Assembly (NCBI GenBank): GCA_039188505.1
Contig: JBCCZC010000397.1
Location: forward strand, 1 to 5,446
Direction of reading: 5' to 3'
Length of the DNA: 5,446 nt
DNA from: JBCCZC01 sp039188505
GTDB taxonomy: Bacteria > Pseudomonadota > Gammaproteobacteria > Xanthomonadales > SZUA-38
Shown: positions 1-5,446 of the stretch, piece after piece
How positions within the stretch are numbered: position 1 is the first letter of the stretch
Layout: the number at the start of each line of letters is the position of its first letter
Translations under genes and position numbers: made by a program
Notes under the pieces: generated by a model
What the model was told of the DNA's origin: nothing
What the model saw: the letters and a program-made list of their open reading frames with translations, nothing else
Database searches by the model: none

Positions 1-415
1 CCGTCAGGCACATGCCGATCACCCCGACGCCGTCGGGTCCAGCGCTGCTGTCGATGTCCCGACACAACGCTCGCAACCAGCTGACCAAGGGGCTGGATTT
101 TCCGCGCGCGAGGAGCGACAGCTCACGGCGCATGCAGAGCGCCCGCAGGGAATTCGACGCGGTCGCCCGCTTGTCGATCGGTCCGAGCAGGTGGACGAGG
201 TGCGCCGTGAACCCGTGCTCTACGAGGCGCGCGGCCAGGAGGCGCGCCGAGCGACCCAGGCCCGGCAATTCCTGAAGAACGACGATCGGTGGCCCTTTGC
301 CCAGACTGTAGATGTCGTGCGTGGCCGTACCGCCATCGTCTAGCGCCGCACTGAAGGACCGACGGTCAAAGTCCGCGAAGCTGGGCGCCTCGTCCGTGAA
401 TTCGAGCTCTTCCAT
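1..415 (-). CDS. Dienelactone hydrolase family protein (partial, C-terminus beyond left edge)
   Basis: The reading frame is open from the ATG at 415 to the window edge, giving 138 residues. I assign it to the dienelactone hydrolase branch of alpha/beta hydrolases. Visible landmarks are the first core strand and oxyanion-hole region GPPIVVLQELPGLG (about residues 41-54), the AARLVEHGFTAHLVHLLGP stretch (61-79) matching the family's 'RLAEAGF.v..P.L.G' segment, and GVGVIGMCLT (129-138), the nucleophile elbow with Cys136. The next codon begins with G, as expected for the family's Gly. The catalytic Asp and His would lie in the missing half. Family members hydrolyse lactones or esters, usually in the cytoplasm; the substrate here cannot be told, and no signal peptide is seen. 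Start choice is uncertain. ATG 415 fits the usual length of the family's N-terminus but has only a distant AGGAG (432-436, 16 nt away). An in-frame GTG at 458-460 has a better-placed AGGA (469-472, 8 nt) and would add 15 Arg-rich residues. The gene is divergent from the next one. Confidence 0.85.
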   Translation of the reverse strand, partial: MEELEFTDEAPSFADFDRRSFSAALDDGGTATHDIYSLGKGPPIVVLQELPGLGRSARLLAARLVEHGFTAHLVHLLGPIDKRATASNSLRALCMRRELSLLARGKSSPLVSWLRALCRDIDSSAGPDGVGVIGMCLT

Positions 416-561
416 GGCGGGTACGGTCTCTCTCCTGTCGCGGGGCCGACGTTTCGTCACAAACCGGATCCTGTCGCCGGTCGGCGCAGCATACGACGGA
501 ATGCGATTGGCGCCACCCACCGTGCCGCCGTGCGCCGCAGCTTGCCTCTACCCCCTTCGTG

Positions 562-591
562 TTGACAAGGCTCGATGCGGCCATCGACCAT
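562..591 (+). promoter_or_regulatory. Candidate sigma70-type promoter for the exported protein gene
   Basis: A consensus -35 hexamer TTGACA lies at 562-567. The best -10 in register is the poor GACCAT at 586-591 (three of six consensus bases, 18-bp spacer). Transcription would start near 598, leaving a leader of about 20 nt before the ATG at 619. The perfect -35 in a GC-rich intergenic region supports a promoter, while the weak -10 leaves it uncertain or suggests help from an activator. Confidence 0.35.
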
Positions 592-607
592 GAACTTCGG
601 TGGCCAT

Positions 608-614
608 GGGGAGG
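608..614 (+). promoter_or_regulatory. Ribosome binding site deciding the start at 619
   Basis: GGGGAGG sits 4 nt before ATG 619. The open frame extends upstream to a GTG at 559, but that would place 20 charged and Trp-containing residues in front of a well-formed signal peptide. The Shine-Dalgarno match and the signal peptide together favour ATG 619. Confidence 0.7.
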
Positions 615-618
615 CATC

Positions 619-2253
619 ATGACTGAAAGGATTCTGGGACTCGCGGCCTGCCTGCTCGCCCTGTCGGTATGGGCGGCAGATCCGGCGGACGCCGACATCA
701 AGGCGGCACTCTACGATATTGACCGCTACGAGCAGCAGTTCGGCGCCGTGACGCAGGCCCGCACCACAAACGTCAAACGGACCCTGAAGCTACTCGAGAT
801 CGCCCGCGGGCGGCTCGACCAGTCACCCAACAAGGGACACCCGTCCTGGCAGGAGGCCGATGCCCGGTACAAGGCGTTGGTCGCCCACATGGAGGGTCTG
901 CTCGGTGGCAGTTCGGCGCCTGCGCCGGCCGCATCCGCTCCAACAGCGCCCGCGCCCCCGCCGCCTGCCCCCGCAGCCAGCGCGGCCGCGCCGCAGATGA
1001 TTTCGTCGGACCGGGCCCGGATCAAGAAGCTCGGACGGGACATCGCCAGCGCGGTCCAGACCATGGACCAGGGTGGTGTGAAGCCGTTCCAGGATCCGGC
1101 TTACGTCCAGCGCTTCGAGCAGCTGGGCGCCCGCTTCGGCAACGATCTCGCACGCTACGAGGCGTTCTCGGGGGACGCCGATGTTCAGGCCGCCACCGCG
1201 GAACTCCAGCGATTCAACGCCATGCTCGCCTTCGGTCGAGATCAAGGCGCCCAGGCCTCGGCCGAGCTCGGAGACGTCCAGGCCACGCTCGCCGCCATCG
1301 ACCAGCGCATGCGCGCCAGCCGGATGCCGACGATGCCCGAAGCACCCTATGCGGACGACGTGATCAACCGCTGGATCGAGGCGGCGGCCGCGATCCAGCA
1401 GGCCGCCCAGCAGGACCTCGCGGCGCTGGCGCCGATCGCGGAGAAGGCGTCGCTACCGCTTTCGCGAGGCACCGTAGATCAGGGAGCGGCCTACGACAGT
1501 CAGGATCTGAGCCGGCTGCAGAACGGCCTCCAGGGGAAACTCCGCGACATCAATCAGACGCTGGAACTCCTCGAGCTGAACCTCGGCGCCCAGGTCAATC
1601 ACGCGATCGGTGACCTCGACTGGATCGACGCCCTCGACCCGAATGACGACCAAACGCGCACGACCAACTTCCTCGTGGAGGGCCGCCAGGCCGAGATCCA
1701 CGAACGGATCACCACGCAGAAAATGATCCTGCAGGGCGCGCTGACGCTCGCCCAGCGCCTGAACCGTCCCCAGGCGGGCGAACTCCAGCAGGCCGTCGCC
1801 CGGGCGGACCAGACGCGCGCGACCTACGACCGCAAGCGCGGCCAGGCGCTCGCATCCTCGCGCATGCCCGACGCGGCCTCGACCGATCGCGATTTGCTGA
1901 AGATCGCCCGCGAGACACTCGCGAGGCCGGACTACGAGGTCGGCGAGATCCTCCGCCTGGTGGTCAACTCCGACAAGGTGAGCCGGTCGAAGAGTTCGAG
2001 CGAGATCGACATCGACGAGATCGACGTGAGCCTTTCCGGCGACGTGACGCTATCCGGCACCGAGACGACCACCAACTACGAGTGGGAGCAGTTCCAGGTG
2101 GCCACGGCGGAGCCCGTAGGCGATCGCTACTACGTGTTCTACAACACGCTGAAATACTTCACCGTCGGCGGCACGACCACGCCGCTGAATCGGTGGCTGC
2201 TGTCAGGACGGCTGCAGGTCGACGAGATCCTGAAGGAGAACATCGACCGCTGA
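619..2253 (+). CDS. Exported helical protein of unknown function with beta-prone C-terminal domain
   Basis: This 544-residue protein is not one I can assign to a named family. Residues 1-19 form a Sec signal peptide (MTER n-region, Leu/Ala core) with likely cleavage at VWA|A. LAAC at residues 8-11 resembles a lipobox but lies too near the N-terminus to be one. Residues 20-96 are a charged, helix-prone segment. Residues 97-127 are an Ala/Pro/Ser-rich, probably disordered linker. Residues 128 to about 440 are Ala/Gln/Arg/Leu-rich and likely long helices or coiled coils, with a similar SRMP-containing segment near residues 234-237 and 414-417. The last 100 or so residues change character: a Ser/Asp/Ile stretch with SSSEIDIDEIDVSLSGD (459-475), then Tyr/Phe/Thr-rich segments such as YYVFYNTLKYF (504-514) that look like beta strands. 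The cellular site is inferred to be the periplasm. The outer-membrane barrel gene follows after 76 bp on the same strand, so an envelope role is plausible but unproven. There are no catalytic motifs that I recognise. Confidence 0.85.
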   Translation: MTERILGLAACLLALSVWAADPADADIKAALYDIDRYEQQFGAVTQARTTNVKRTLKLLEIARGRLDQSPNKGHPSWQEADARYKALVAHMEGLLGGSSAPAPAASAPTAPAPPPPAPAASAAAPQMISSDRARIKKLGRDIASAVQTMDQGGVKPFQDPAYVQRFEQLGARFGNDLARYEAFSGDADVQAATAELQRFNAMLAFGRDQGAQASAELGDVQATLAAIDQRMRASRMPTMPEAPYADDVINRWIEAAAAIQQAAQQDLAALAPIAEKASLPLSRGTVDQGAAYDSQDLSRLQNGLQGKLRDINQTLELLELNLGAQVNHAIGDLDWIDALDPNDDQTRTTNFLVEGRQAEIHERITTQKMILQGALTLAQRLNRPQAGELQQAVARADQTRATYDRKRGQALASSRMPDAASTDRDLLKIARETLARPDYEVGEILRLVVNSDKVSRSKSSSEIDIDEIDVSLSGDVTLSGTETTTNYEWEQFQVATAEPVGDRYYVFYNTLKYFTVGGTTTPLNRWLLSGRLQVDEILKENIDR

Positions 2254-2313
2254 GGCCCCAGCACTTCCCAGCAGGCTCGCGGCACCCTATGCTCGCCGCC
2301 GCCAACGACTGCA

Positions 2314-2322
2314 AGGGAAGGA
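2314..2322 (+). promoter_or_regulatory. Ribosome binding site for a GTG start
   Basis: AGGGAAGGA ends 7 nt before GTG 2330. This supports the non-ATG start, which gives a complete signal peptide with a Lys-Lys n-region. Starting instead at the in-frame ATG 2363 would remove that basic n-region. The ATG at 2289 is out of frame. Confidence 0.65.
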
Positions 2323-2329
2323 CAGGATC

Positions 2330-3076
2330 GTGCCGAAGAAACCGCTGGCCCAGGCCGCGCTCATGCTGGGGATGCTGCTGCTCGGTCGGGGTGTCGCCGC
2401 GGCGCCGCTCGTCGATGTCTTTGCGGGCGTCCAGCTCTGGAACTACAGCTATTCCGGCCAGCTCCAGGAGCCGCTTCGAACCTACGACTTCGAGCGCGAC
2501 TTCACCAACGGCAGCGAGGACACCTACGCGTTCTTCGTCGGCGTGGAGCACGCCGTTCCCCTGCTCCCGAACGCGAAGCTCGGTTATCAGCGCTTCGACG
2601 ATCTCGGGGATCCGATCGAACGGTGCCCCGTCATCGTGCCGGGGTTCTGCGCCTTCGACGCCAACGTCGACCTGAGCCACACGGATCTCACCCTCTACTG
2701 GCAGCTGCTCGACAACTGGCTGAATCTCGACCTCGGCGTGAGCGTGCTCTACTTCTCCGGCAGCTCGGATTTCACGCAGCTCCGGAATGGTCGCTTCGTC
2801 AGCGAGAGCTACAGCGAGATCGTCCCGGCCCTCTATGCCGAAGCCCTCTTCGAGGTGCCGACGACGGACCTCAGCGTCCGCGTCACGGGGAACCTGGGCG
2901 AGATCACCGACAACAGCTACTCCGACCTCGAACTGGCGCTGCGCTACGACCTCAGCCTCGGCTTCGCCGTCGAGCTCGGCTATCGCGAGCAGCGCATCGA
3001 GTTCGAGGATTTCTCGACCGTCAAGGTCAAGTCCGATGCCGACGGCGTCTTCGGCGCCGTACTCTTCCGTTTCTGA
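2330..3076 (+). CDS. TIGR04219 family outer membrane beta-barrel protein
   Basis: The product has 248 residues. A Sec signal peptide occupies residues 1-24 (PKK n-region, Leu/Met core, cleavage at VAA|A). The rest alternates polar and aromatic/aliphatic residues as in small barrels. Family hallmarks are the EHAVPLLPNAKLGY block (73-86), DLSHTDLTLYWQLLDNW (114-130) followed by LNLDLGVSVLYFSG (131-144), the IVPALYAEALFEVP block (164-177), GFAVELGYREQ (211-221), and a C-terminal strand ending in Phe248, the usual signal for BAM insertion. I can lay out ten strands (about 29-42, 64-77, 81-92, 111-127, 130-145, 159-175, 180-192, 196-208, 211-228, 236-248) with short periplasmic turns and longer outer loops. 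Cys99 and Cys107 lie in one predicted outer loop. The function of this family is not established; no transport substrate can be inferred. It follows the helical exported protein gene by 76 bp with no obvious terminator between, so one transcript is likely. It converges with the SDR gene. Confidence 0.87.
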   Translation: MPKKPLAQAALMLGMLLLGRGVAAAPLVDVFAGVQLWNYSYSGQLQEPLRTYDFERDFTNGSEDTYAFFVGVEHAVPLLPNAKLGYQRFDDLGDPIERCPVIVPGFCAFDANVDLSHTDLTLYWQLLDNWLNLDLGVSVLYFSGSSDFTQLRNGRFVSESYSEIVPALYAEALFEVPTTDLSVRVTGNLGEITDNSYSDLELALRYDLSLGFAVELGYREQRIEFEDFSTVKVKSDADGVFGAVLFRF

Positions 3077-3088
3077 CCGAACGCGGGA

Positions 3089-4207
3089 CTACCCCACCGC
3101 GCGCGCGGCCCAGGCCGCAAGAGCCTCACTTTCGCGCTCCGGCGTAAGGGTAAACGGTCGCGCCTGATTGTCGGGGCCGCGCTGGTTCTCGAAGGCCAGC
3201 GTCGCCCGGGCCGTGTCCGCGATGCTCCGGTAGCGCAGGCCGGCCGCCACCGACGCGCTGACGTCTACCCAGGTCATCGGATAATTGGGTACCCAGGCGG
3301 GCATGTCGGACCAGGGCTGGATGCCTTGCTCCTGCAGGAAAGCCTCGTCGGCCCAGGTCAGGGACCACGGTGAATCCACCAATTCGCCAACCTGCTCCAG
3401 CATCGTGCCCATGCTCAGTCGATCCCGGGGCCCCGCGCCGCTGAACGTGCCGAAGATACCGTTCTCGGCGAGGTGCACATGCCACTCGGTCAGATCCCGC
3501 TGATCGATGATCTGGACGGCGTGCTCCGGATTTCCGGGCGCGAGGATTTCCCCGCCGCGCTGGAAGCGCATGGGCCAGTAGGACCACCGGCCGGTGTGAT
3601 CGCCGGGCCCGACGATGAGGGTCGGCCGCACGATCGTCGAGCGGTCGGGGAATGCCGCTGACACGATCTGCTCGCTCAGCACCTTCATCCAGGCGTAGTC
3701 GGCCTCATCGCCATCCTTCCAGTCCGCAGGCCGGGTGACCAGCGGCGCATCCTCGGGCAGCGGGCGGGCCAGCGGCGTTTCCGCGTCGTTCCAGATCGAA
3801 TCGGGCATCGCGTAGGAGGACAGCGAGGACACGAGCAGGTAGTGGTCGGTCGCGTCCTTCAGAAGCTCGGTGCTCGTGCGCGCCCAGCGATAGTCGTAGC
3901 AGTTGTTATCGAGGACGACGTCCCAGGTCCTGCCCTTCAGGGCTTCGTGGTCGTCGTTTCGATCGCCGACGAGCCGCTCGACCGCCTCGGGCAGATCGAC
4001 CTGCTTCCGCCCCCGGGTGAAGATCGTGACCTCGTGCCCTCGGGCCACGGCGGTTCGCACCGTGTGCGGACCGATGAAGCCGGTGCCACCGAGGATGAGA
4101 ATGCGCTTGGGCCGCGGGGCCGTCGTGGCAAGCAGCCCAGGCGCGGCGAGCACGCCGGCCCCGGCAAGAGCGCTCTGCAGCAGAAGTCGCCGTGATTGAT
4201 CCACCAT
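3089..4207 (-). CDS. Tat-exported NAD-dependent epimerase/dehydratase family protein (extended SDR)
   Basis: The 372-residue product begins with a twin-arginine signal peptide: QSRRLLLQS (4-12) followed by an Ala/Gly/Leu core, with cleavage likely near residues 27-30. The mature part is an extended short-chain dehydrogenase/reductase. It shows the Rossmann glycine motif GGTGFIG (40-46), a second-strand end TRGR (64-67) whose Arg65 hints at NADP(H), VGDRND (80-85), VVLDNN (97-102), the strand-5 serines VSSLSS (126-131) and the catalytic pair Tyr171/Lys175 in YAWMK, followed by IVRPTLIVGPGD. The C-terminal half (about 220-372) is the substrate domain. It resembles bacterial 'epimerase' proteins related to the plant CSP41 group; the substrate, likely a sugar nucleotide or another small molecule, is unknown. 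ATG 4207 is supported by AGGA (4214-4217) 6 nt upstream and by the intact signal. A TATAAT lies 30 nt upstream. The DUF885 gene is 64 bp upstream on the same strand. Confidence 0.88.
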   Translation of the reverse strand: MVDQSRRLLLQSALAGAGVLAAPGLLATTAPRPKRILILGGTGFIGPHTVRTAVARGHEVTIFTRGRKQVDLPEAVERLVGDRNDDHEALKGRTWDVVLDNNCYDYRWARTSTELLKDATDHYLLVSSLSSYAMPDSIWNDAETPLARPLPEDAPLVTRPADWKDGDEADYAWMKVLSEQIVSAAFPDRSTIVRPTLIVGPGDHTGRWSYWPMRFQRGGEILAPGNPEHAVQIIDQRDLTEWHVHLAENGIFGTFSGAGPRDRLSMGTMLEQVGELVDSPWSLTWADEAFLQEQGIQPWSDMPAWVPNYPMTWVDVSASVAAGLRYRSIADTARATLAFENQRGPDNQARPFTLTPERESEALAAWAARAVG

Positions 4208-4217
4208 CGCCTGTCCT
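4208..4217 (-). promoter_or_regulatory. Ribosome binding site of the SDR gene
   Basis: On the minus strand AGGA (4214-4217) lies 6 nt before the ATG at 4207, a normal Shine-Dalgarno arrangement. It fixes the start that includes the twin-arginine signal. Confidence 0.6.
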
Positions 4218-4237
4218 ATCCGTTCGAGTCCGGCTGG

Positions 4238-4243
4238 ATTATA
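4238..4243 (-). promoter_or_regulatory. Perfect -10 hexamer (TATAAT) upstream of the SDR gene
   Basis: The minus strand reads TATAAT here, 30 nt before the SDR start codon, which would place transcription start near 4231 and give a leader of about 23 nt. No good -35 is found: the hexamer at a 17-bp spacer reads CAGGCC. The element may be a promoter internal to a DUF885-SDR operon, letting the SDR be expressed alone, possibly with an activator. A chance match is possible but less likely in such GC-rich DNA. Confidence 0.4.
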
Positions 4244-4271
4244 GCCACCCGCCCCACGCCGGCCTGACCGC

Positions 4272-5446
4272 CTAAGGTAATGCCAAGCCCGTCGCAGCTT
4301 CCCAAAGCGGGCGGATCTCGTCGTCGTAGCCGGTCATCTCCCAGCGGACCAGGGTCAGCGGGATCAGGCCCTCCCGCAGGACCTGGTCATGGAAGGCGCC
4401 GAGATCGAAGTCGTCGCCGAGCTGAAGCGCCCGCTCCGAGAGCAGCTGCTCGAACTGCACCTTGCCAATGATGTAGCCGCTGCCGGAGCCGGGCCGGCGC
4501 AGGTAGCCCTCGAGGTCGTAGCGTCCCAGATCCGGCTCCATGTAGGGCACGGTCTCGATCATCATGCGATTAGCCTCATCGAGGGAGAACTCGCCCGAGT
4601 GCATGCCGACCTCCGCGTAGATCCGGCTCGCCCGCTTCATGAGCGCGACATAGAACAGCTCATCGGCCCGCGGGACCTCCCGCGTGAGCCCGGCCAGGAG
4701 GAACATCTCCTCGAGGTAGGTCGCCCAGCCTTCGGCGCGGGTGCTGTCGCGGGAGCGGCGGCGGATCGGATTCTCGACGTCGCGCGCCACGATGGCGTCG
4801 AAACGATGCCCCGGCACCGACGCGTGGATGTGATTGTTGAAGGTATTCCGGAACTGGAGCTCCTCCCAGAAGTGGCGATCGGTAAGTGCCCGCGGGCTCC
4901 AGAATACATCCGTGTCGAAGCGCTTGGGCATCGCTTCCGGGAAGGTCAGCAGGCCCTGCTCGATCAGCAACGCCCGGATCTCTGCCTCCGCCTCGCGGGT
5001 ACGTTTCTCGTGCTGCTCGCGGCTGGTCGTCAGCGCCAGCTCCGGAAGCGCCTTGTTCCGGTTTCGTGCGATGCGATAAGCGGCGTGGTAGCGGTGGTAT
5101 TCGCGCTGGCCCAGCAGTCCCATCTCGGCAGCGCTCCACGGCAGCAGCCGGACGTTCCTGAAGTACCACTCGAGCGCTGCCGCGCCGATCCCGGCCGACG
5201 CGGTCATGCGCGGCTGCTCGTCCCGCAGCCAATCGCGCCATTCGGCCAGGGCATTGCGCGCCGCAATGCAGGTCGCCAGCTCATCCGGATGGTGCGTCTC
5301 GACACGCCGACAGAGGTCGTCGAACCAGGCGATGGTGCCCCCGGGAGGTTCATCCCGGTAGGGCTGCCCCTGGCCGACCCCGTCGAAGTGGTCGAGATGG
5401 AAGACCGCGAGGCCCGCGAGTTCGCCGGGCGGATCGGTCAGGTTCG
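4272..5446 (-). CDS. DUF885 family protein (partial, N-terminus beyond right edge)
   Basis: The frame is open without a stop from the TAG at 4272-4274 to the right edge, giving 391 visible codons. The ATG at 5207 is internal: the 79 codons before it continue the domain (for example FHLDHFDGVGQGQPYRDEPPG near visible residues 15-35). DUF885 hallmarks are VPGHRFDAIVARDV (visible 210-223), TRAEGWATYLEEM (235-247), the SGYIIGKVQFEQLL region (322-335), and LGDDFDLGAFHDQVLREGLIPL (342-363). The family is thought to be hydrolase- or carboxypeptidase-like with an HExxPGH motif; most members are exported, but this signal region is not visible. Here the motif reads HASVPGH (207-213): both His are present but the Glu is Ala, so activity by the usual mechanism is doubtful. 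The EGW...EE block is intact. The gene leads toward the SDR gene with a 64-bp gap, so they are probably co-transcribed. Confidence 0.88.
   Translation of the reverse strand, partial: NLTDPPGELAGLAVFHLDHFDGVGQGQPYRDEPPGGTIAWFDDLCRRVETHHPDELATCIAARNALAEWRDWLRDEQPRMTASAGIGAAALEWYFRNVRLLPWSAAEMGLLGQREYHRYHAAYRIARNRNKALPELALTTSREQHEKRTREAEAEIRALLIEQGLLTFPEAMPKRFDTDVFWSPRALTDRHFWEELQFRNTFNNHIHASVPGHRFDAIVARDVENPIRRRSRDSTRAEGWATYLEEMFLLAGLTREVPRADELFYVALMKRASRIYAEVGMHSGEFSLDEANRMMIETVPYMEPDLGRYDLEGYLRRPGSGSGYIIGKVQFEQLLSERALQLGDDFDLGAFHDQVLREGLIPLTLVRWEMTGYDDEIRPLWEAATGLALP

Larger units (their letters stand above)
416..618. other. Divergent intergenic region
   Basis: This stretch of about 200 bp separates the start of the minus-strand hydrolase from the start of the plus-strand exported protein, so it should hold promoters for both. 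Rightward there is a perfect TTGACA. Leftward I find only a weak candidate (TATGCT at about 488-493 on the minus strand, without a recognisable -35). If the hydrolase begins at the alternative GTG (458-460), its 5' end would extend into this region. Reading frames crossing here (for example 366-701 on the minus strand and 312-593 on the plus strand) have no recognisable protein content. Confidence 0.6.

Noticed and set aside
12..593. Two plus-strand frames (12-275 and 312-593)
   Set aside because: They lie antisense to the hydrolase, which has clear family motifs on the minus strand, and their products are Arg/Ser-rich without any domain.
559..618. Extended start of the exported protein at GTG 559
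   Set aside because: It would bury the signal peptide behind 20 residues and would overlap the TTGACA promoter candidate; ATG 619 has a strong Shine-Dalgarno sequence.
640..651. Lipobox-like LAAC in the signal peptide of the exported protein
   Set aside because: The Cys is residue 11, leaving too short an n- and h-region for lipoprotein processing; the VWA|A site at residue 19 fits signal peptidase I better.
366..701. Minus-strand 111-codon frame crossing the divergent region
   Set aside because: It overlaps the start of the hydrolase and of the exported protein in another frame, has no recognisable domain, and its composition is that of a GC-rich shadow.
907..999. GCC/CCG-rich stretch as a tandem repeat or mobile fragment
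   Set aside because: It encodes the Ala/Pro linker of the exported protein in frame, without a regular repeat unit.
3097..3118. GC palindrome and GCGGCC/GGCCGC inverted repeat as a terminator
   Set aside because: The repeats lie inside the SDR coding end, have very short loops and are not followed by a T tract on either strand.
5205..5207. ATG 5207 as the true start of the DUF885 gene
   Set aside because: The frame stays open for 79 more codons to the edge, with protein-like sequence consistent with the family, so the gene is truncated by the window.

Overview
The window is about two-thirds G+C, tightly packed and coding on both strands. It looks like a chromosomal segment of a Gram-negative proteobacterium. 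An outer-membrane beta-barrel gene, Sec- and Tat-type signal peptides and the barrel family (TIGR04219, known mainly from Gammaproteobacteria) point to a GC-rich gammaproteobacterium; genus cannot be fixed from this sequence. I see no tRNA, rRNA, CRISPR array, insertion sequence, phage gene or attachment site, and no clear sign of recent transfer.

Layout. (1) Bases 1-415, minus strand: the first 138 codons of a dienelactone-hydrolase-family alpha/beta hydrolase, cut by the left edge just after its nucleophile cysteine. (2) Bases 416-618: a divergent intergenic region with a perfect TTGACA -35 hexamer facing right. (3) Bases 619-2253, plus: an unrecognised 544-residue exported protein, mostly helical, with an Ala/Pro linker and a distinct acidic, beta-prone C-terminal domain. 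(4) Bases 2330-3076, plus: a 248-residue TIGR04219-type outer-membrane barrel starting at GTG, 76 bp downstream of gene 3 and probably co-transcribed. (5) Bases 3089-4207, minus, convergent with the barrel gene across 12 bp: an extended SDR (NAD-dependent epimerase/dehydratase family) carrying a twin-arginine signal peptide. (6) Bases 4272-5446, minus: a DUF885 protein whose N-terminus lies beyond the right edge; it is read toward gene 5 with a 64-bp gap that contains a perfect TATAAT on the minus strand.

How the genes may work together. The plus-strand pair looks like an envelope module: a periplasmic helical protein of unknown role next to an outer-membrane barrel. The minus-strand pair joins a DUF885 hydrolase-like protein to a Tat-exported oxidoreductase-like protein. 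This would make sense if both act outside the cytoplasm, but the signal region of the DUF885 protein is not visible. The least ordinary points are the Tat signal on a Rossmann-fold SDR, the loss of the expected glutamate in the DUF885 HExxPGH-like motif, and the unrecognised helical protein beside the barrel. None of these alone proves a new system.
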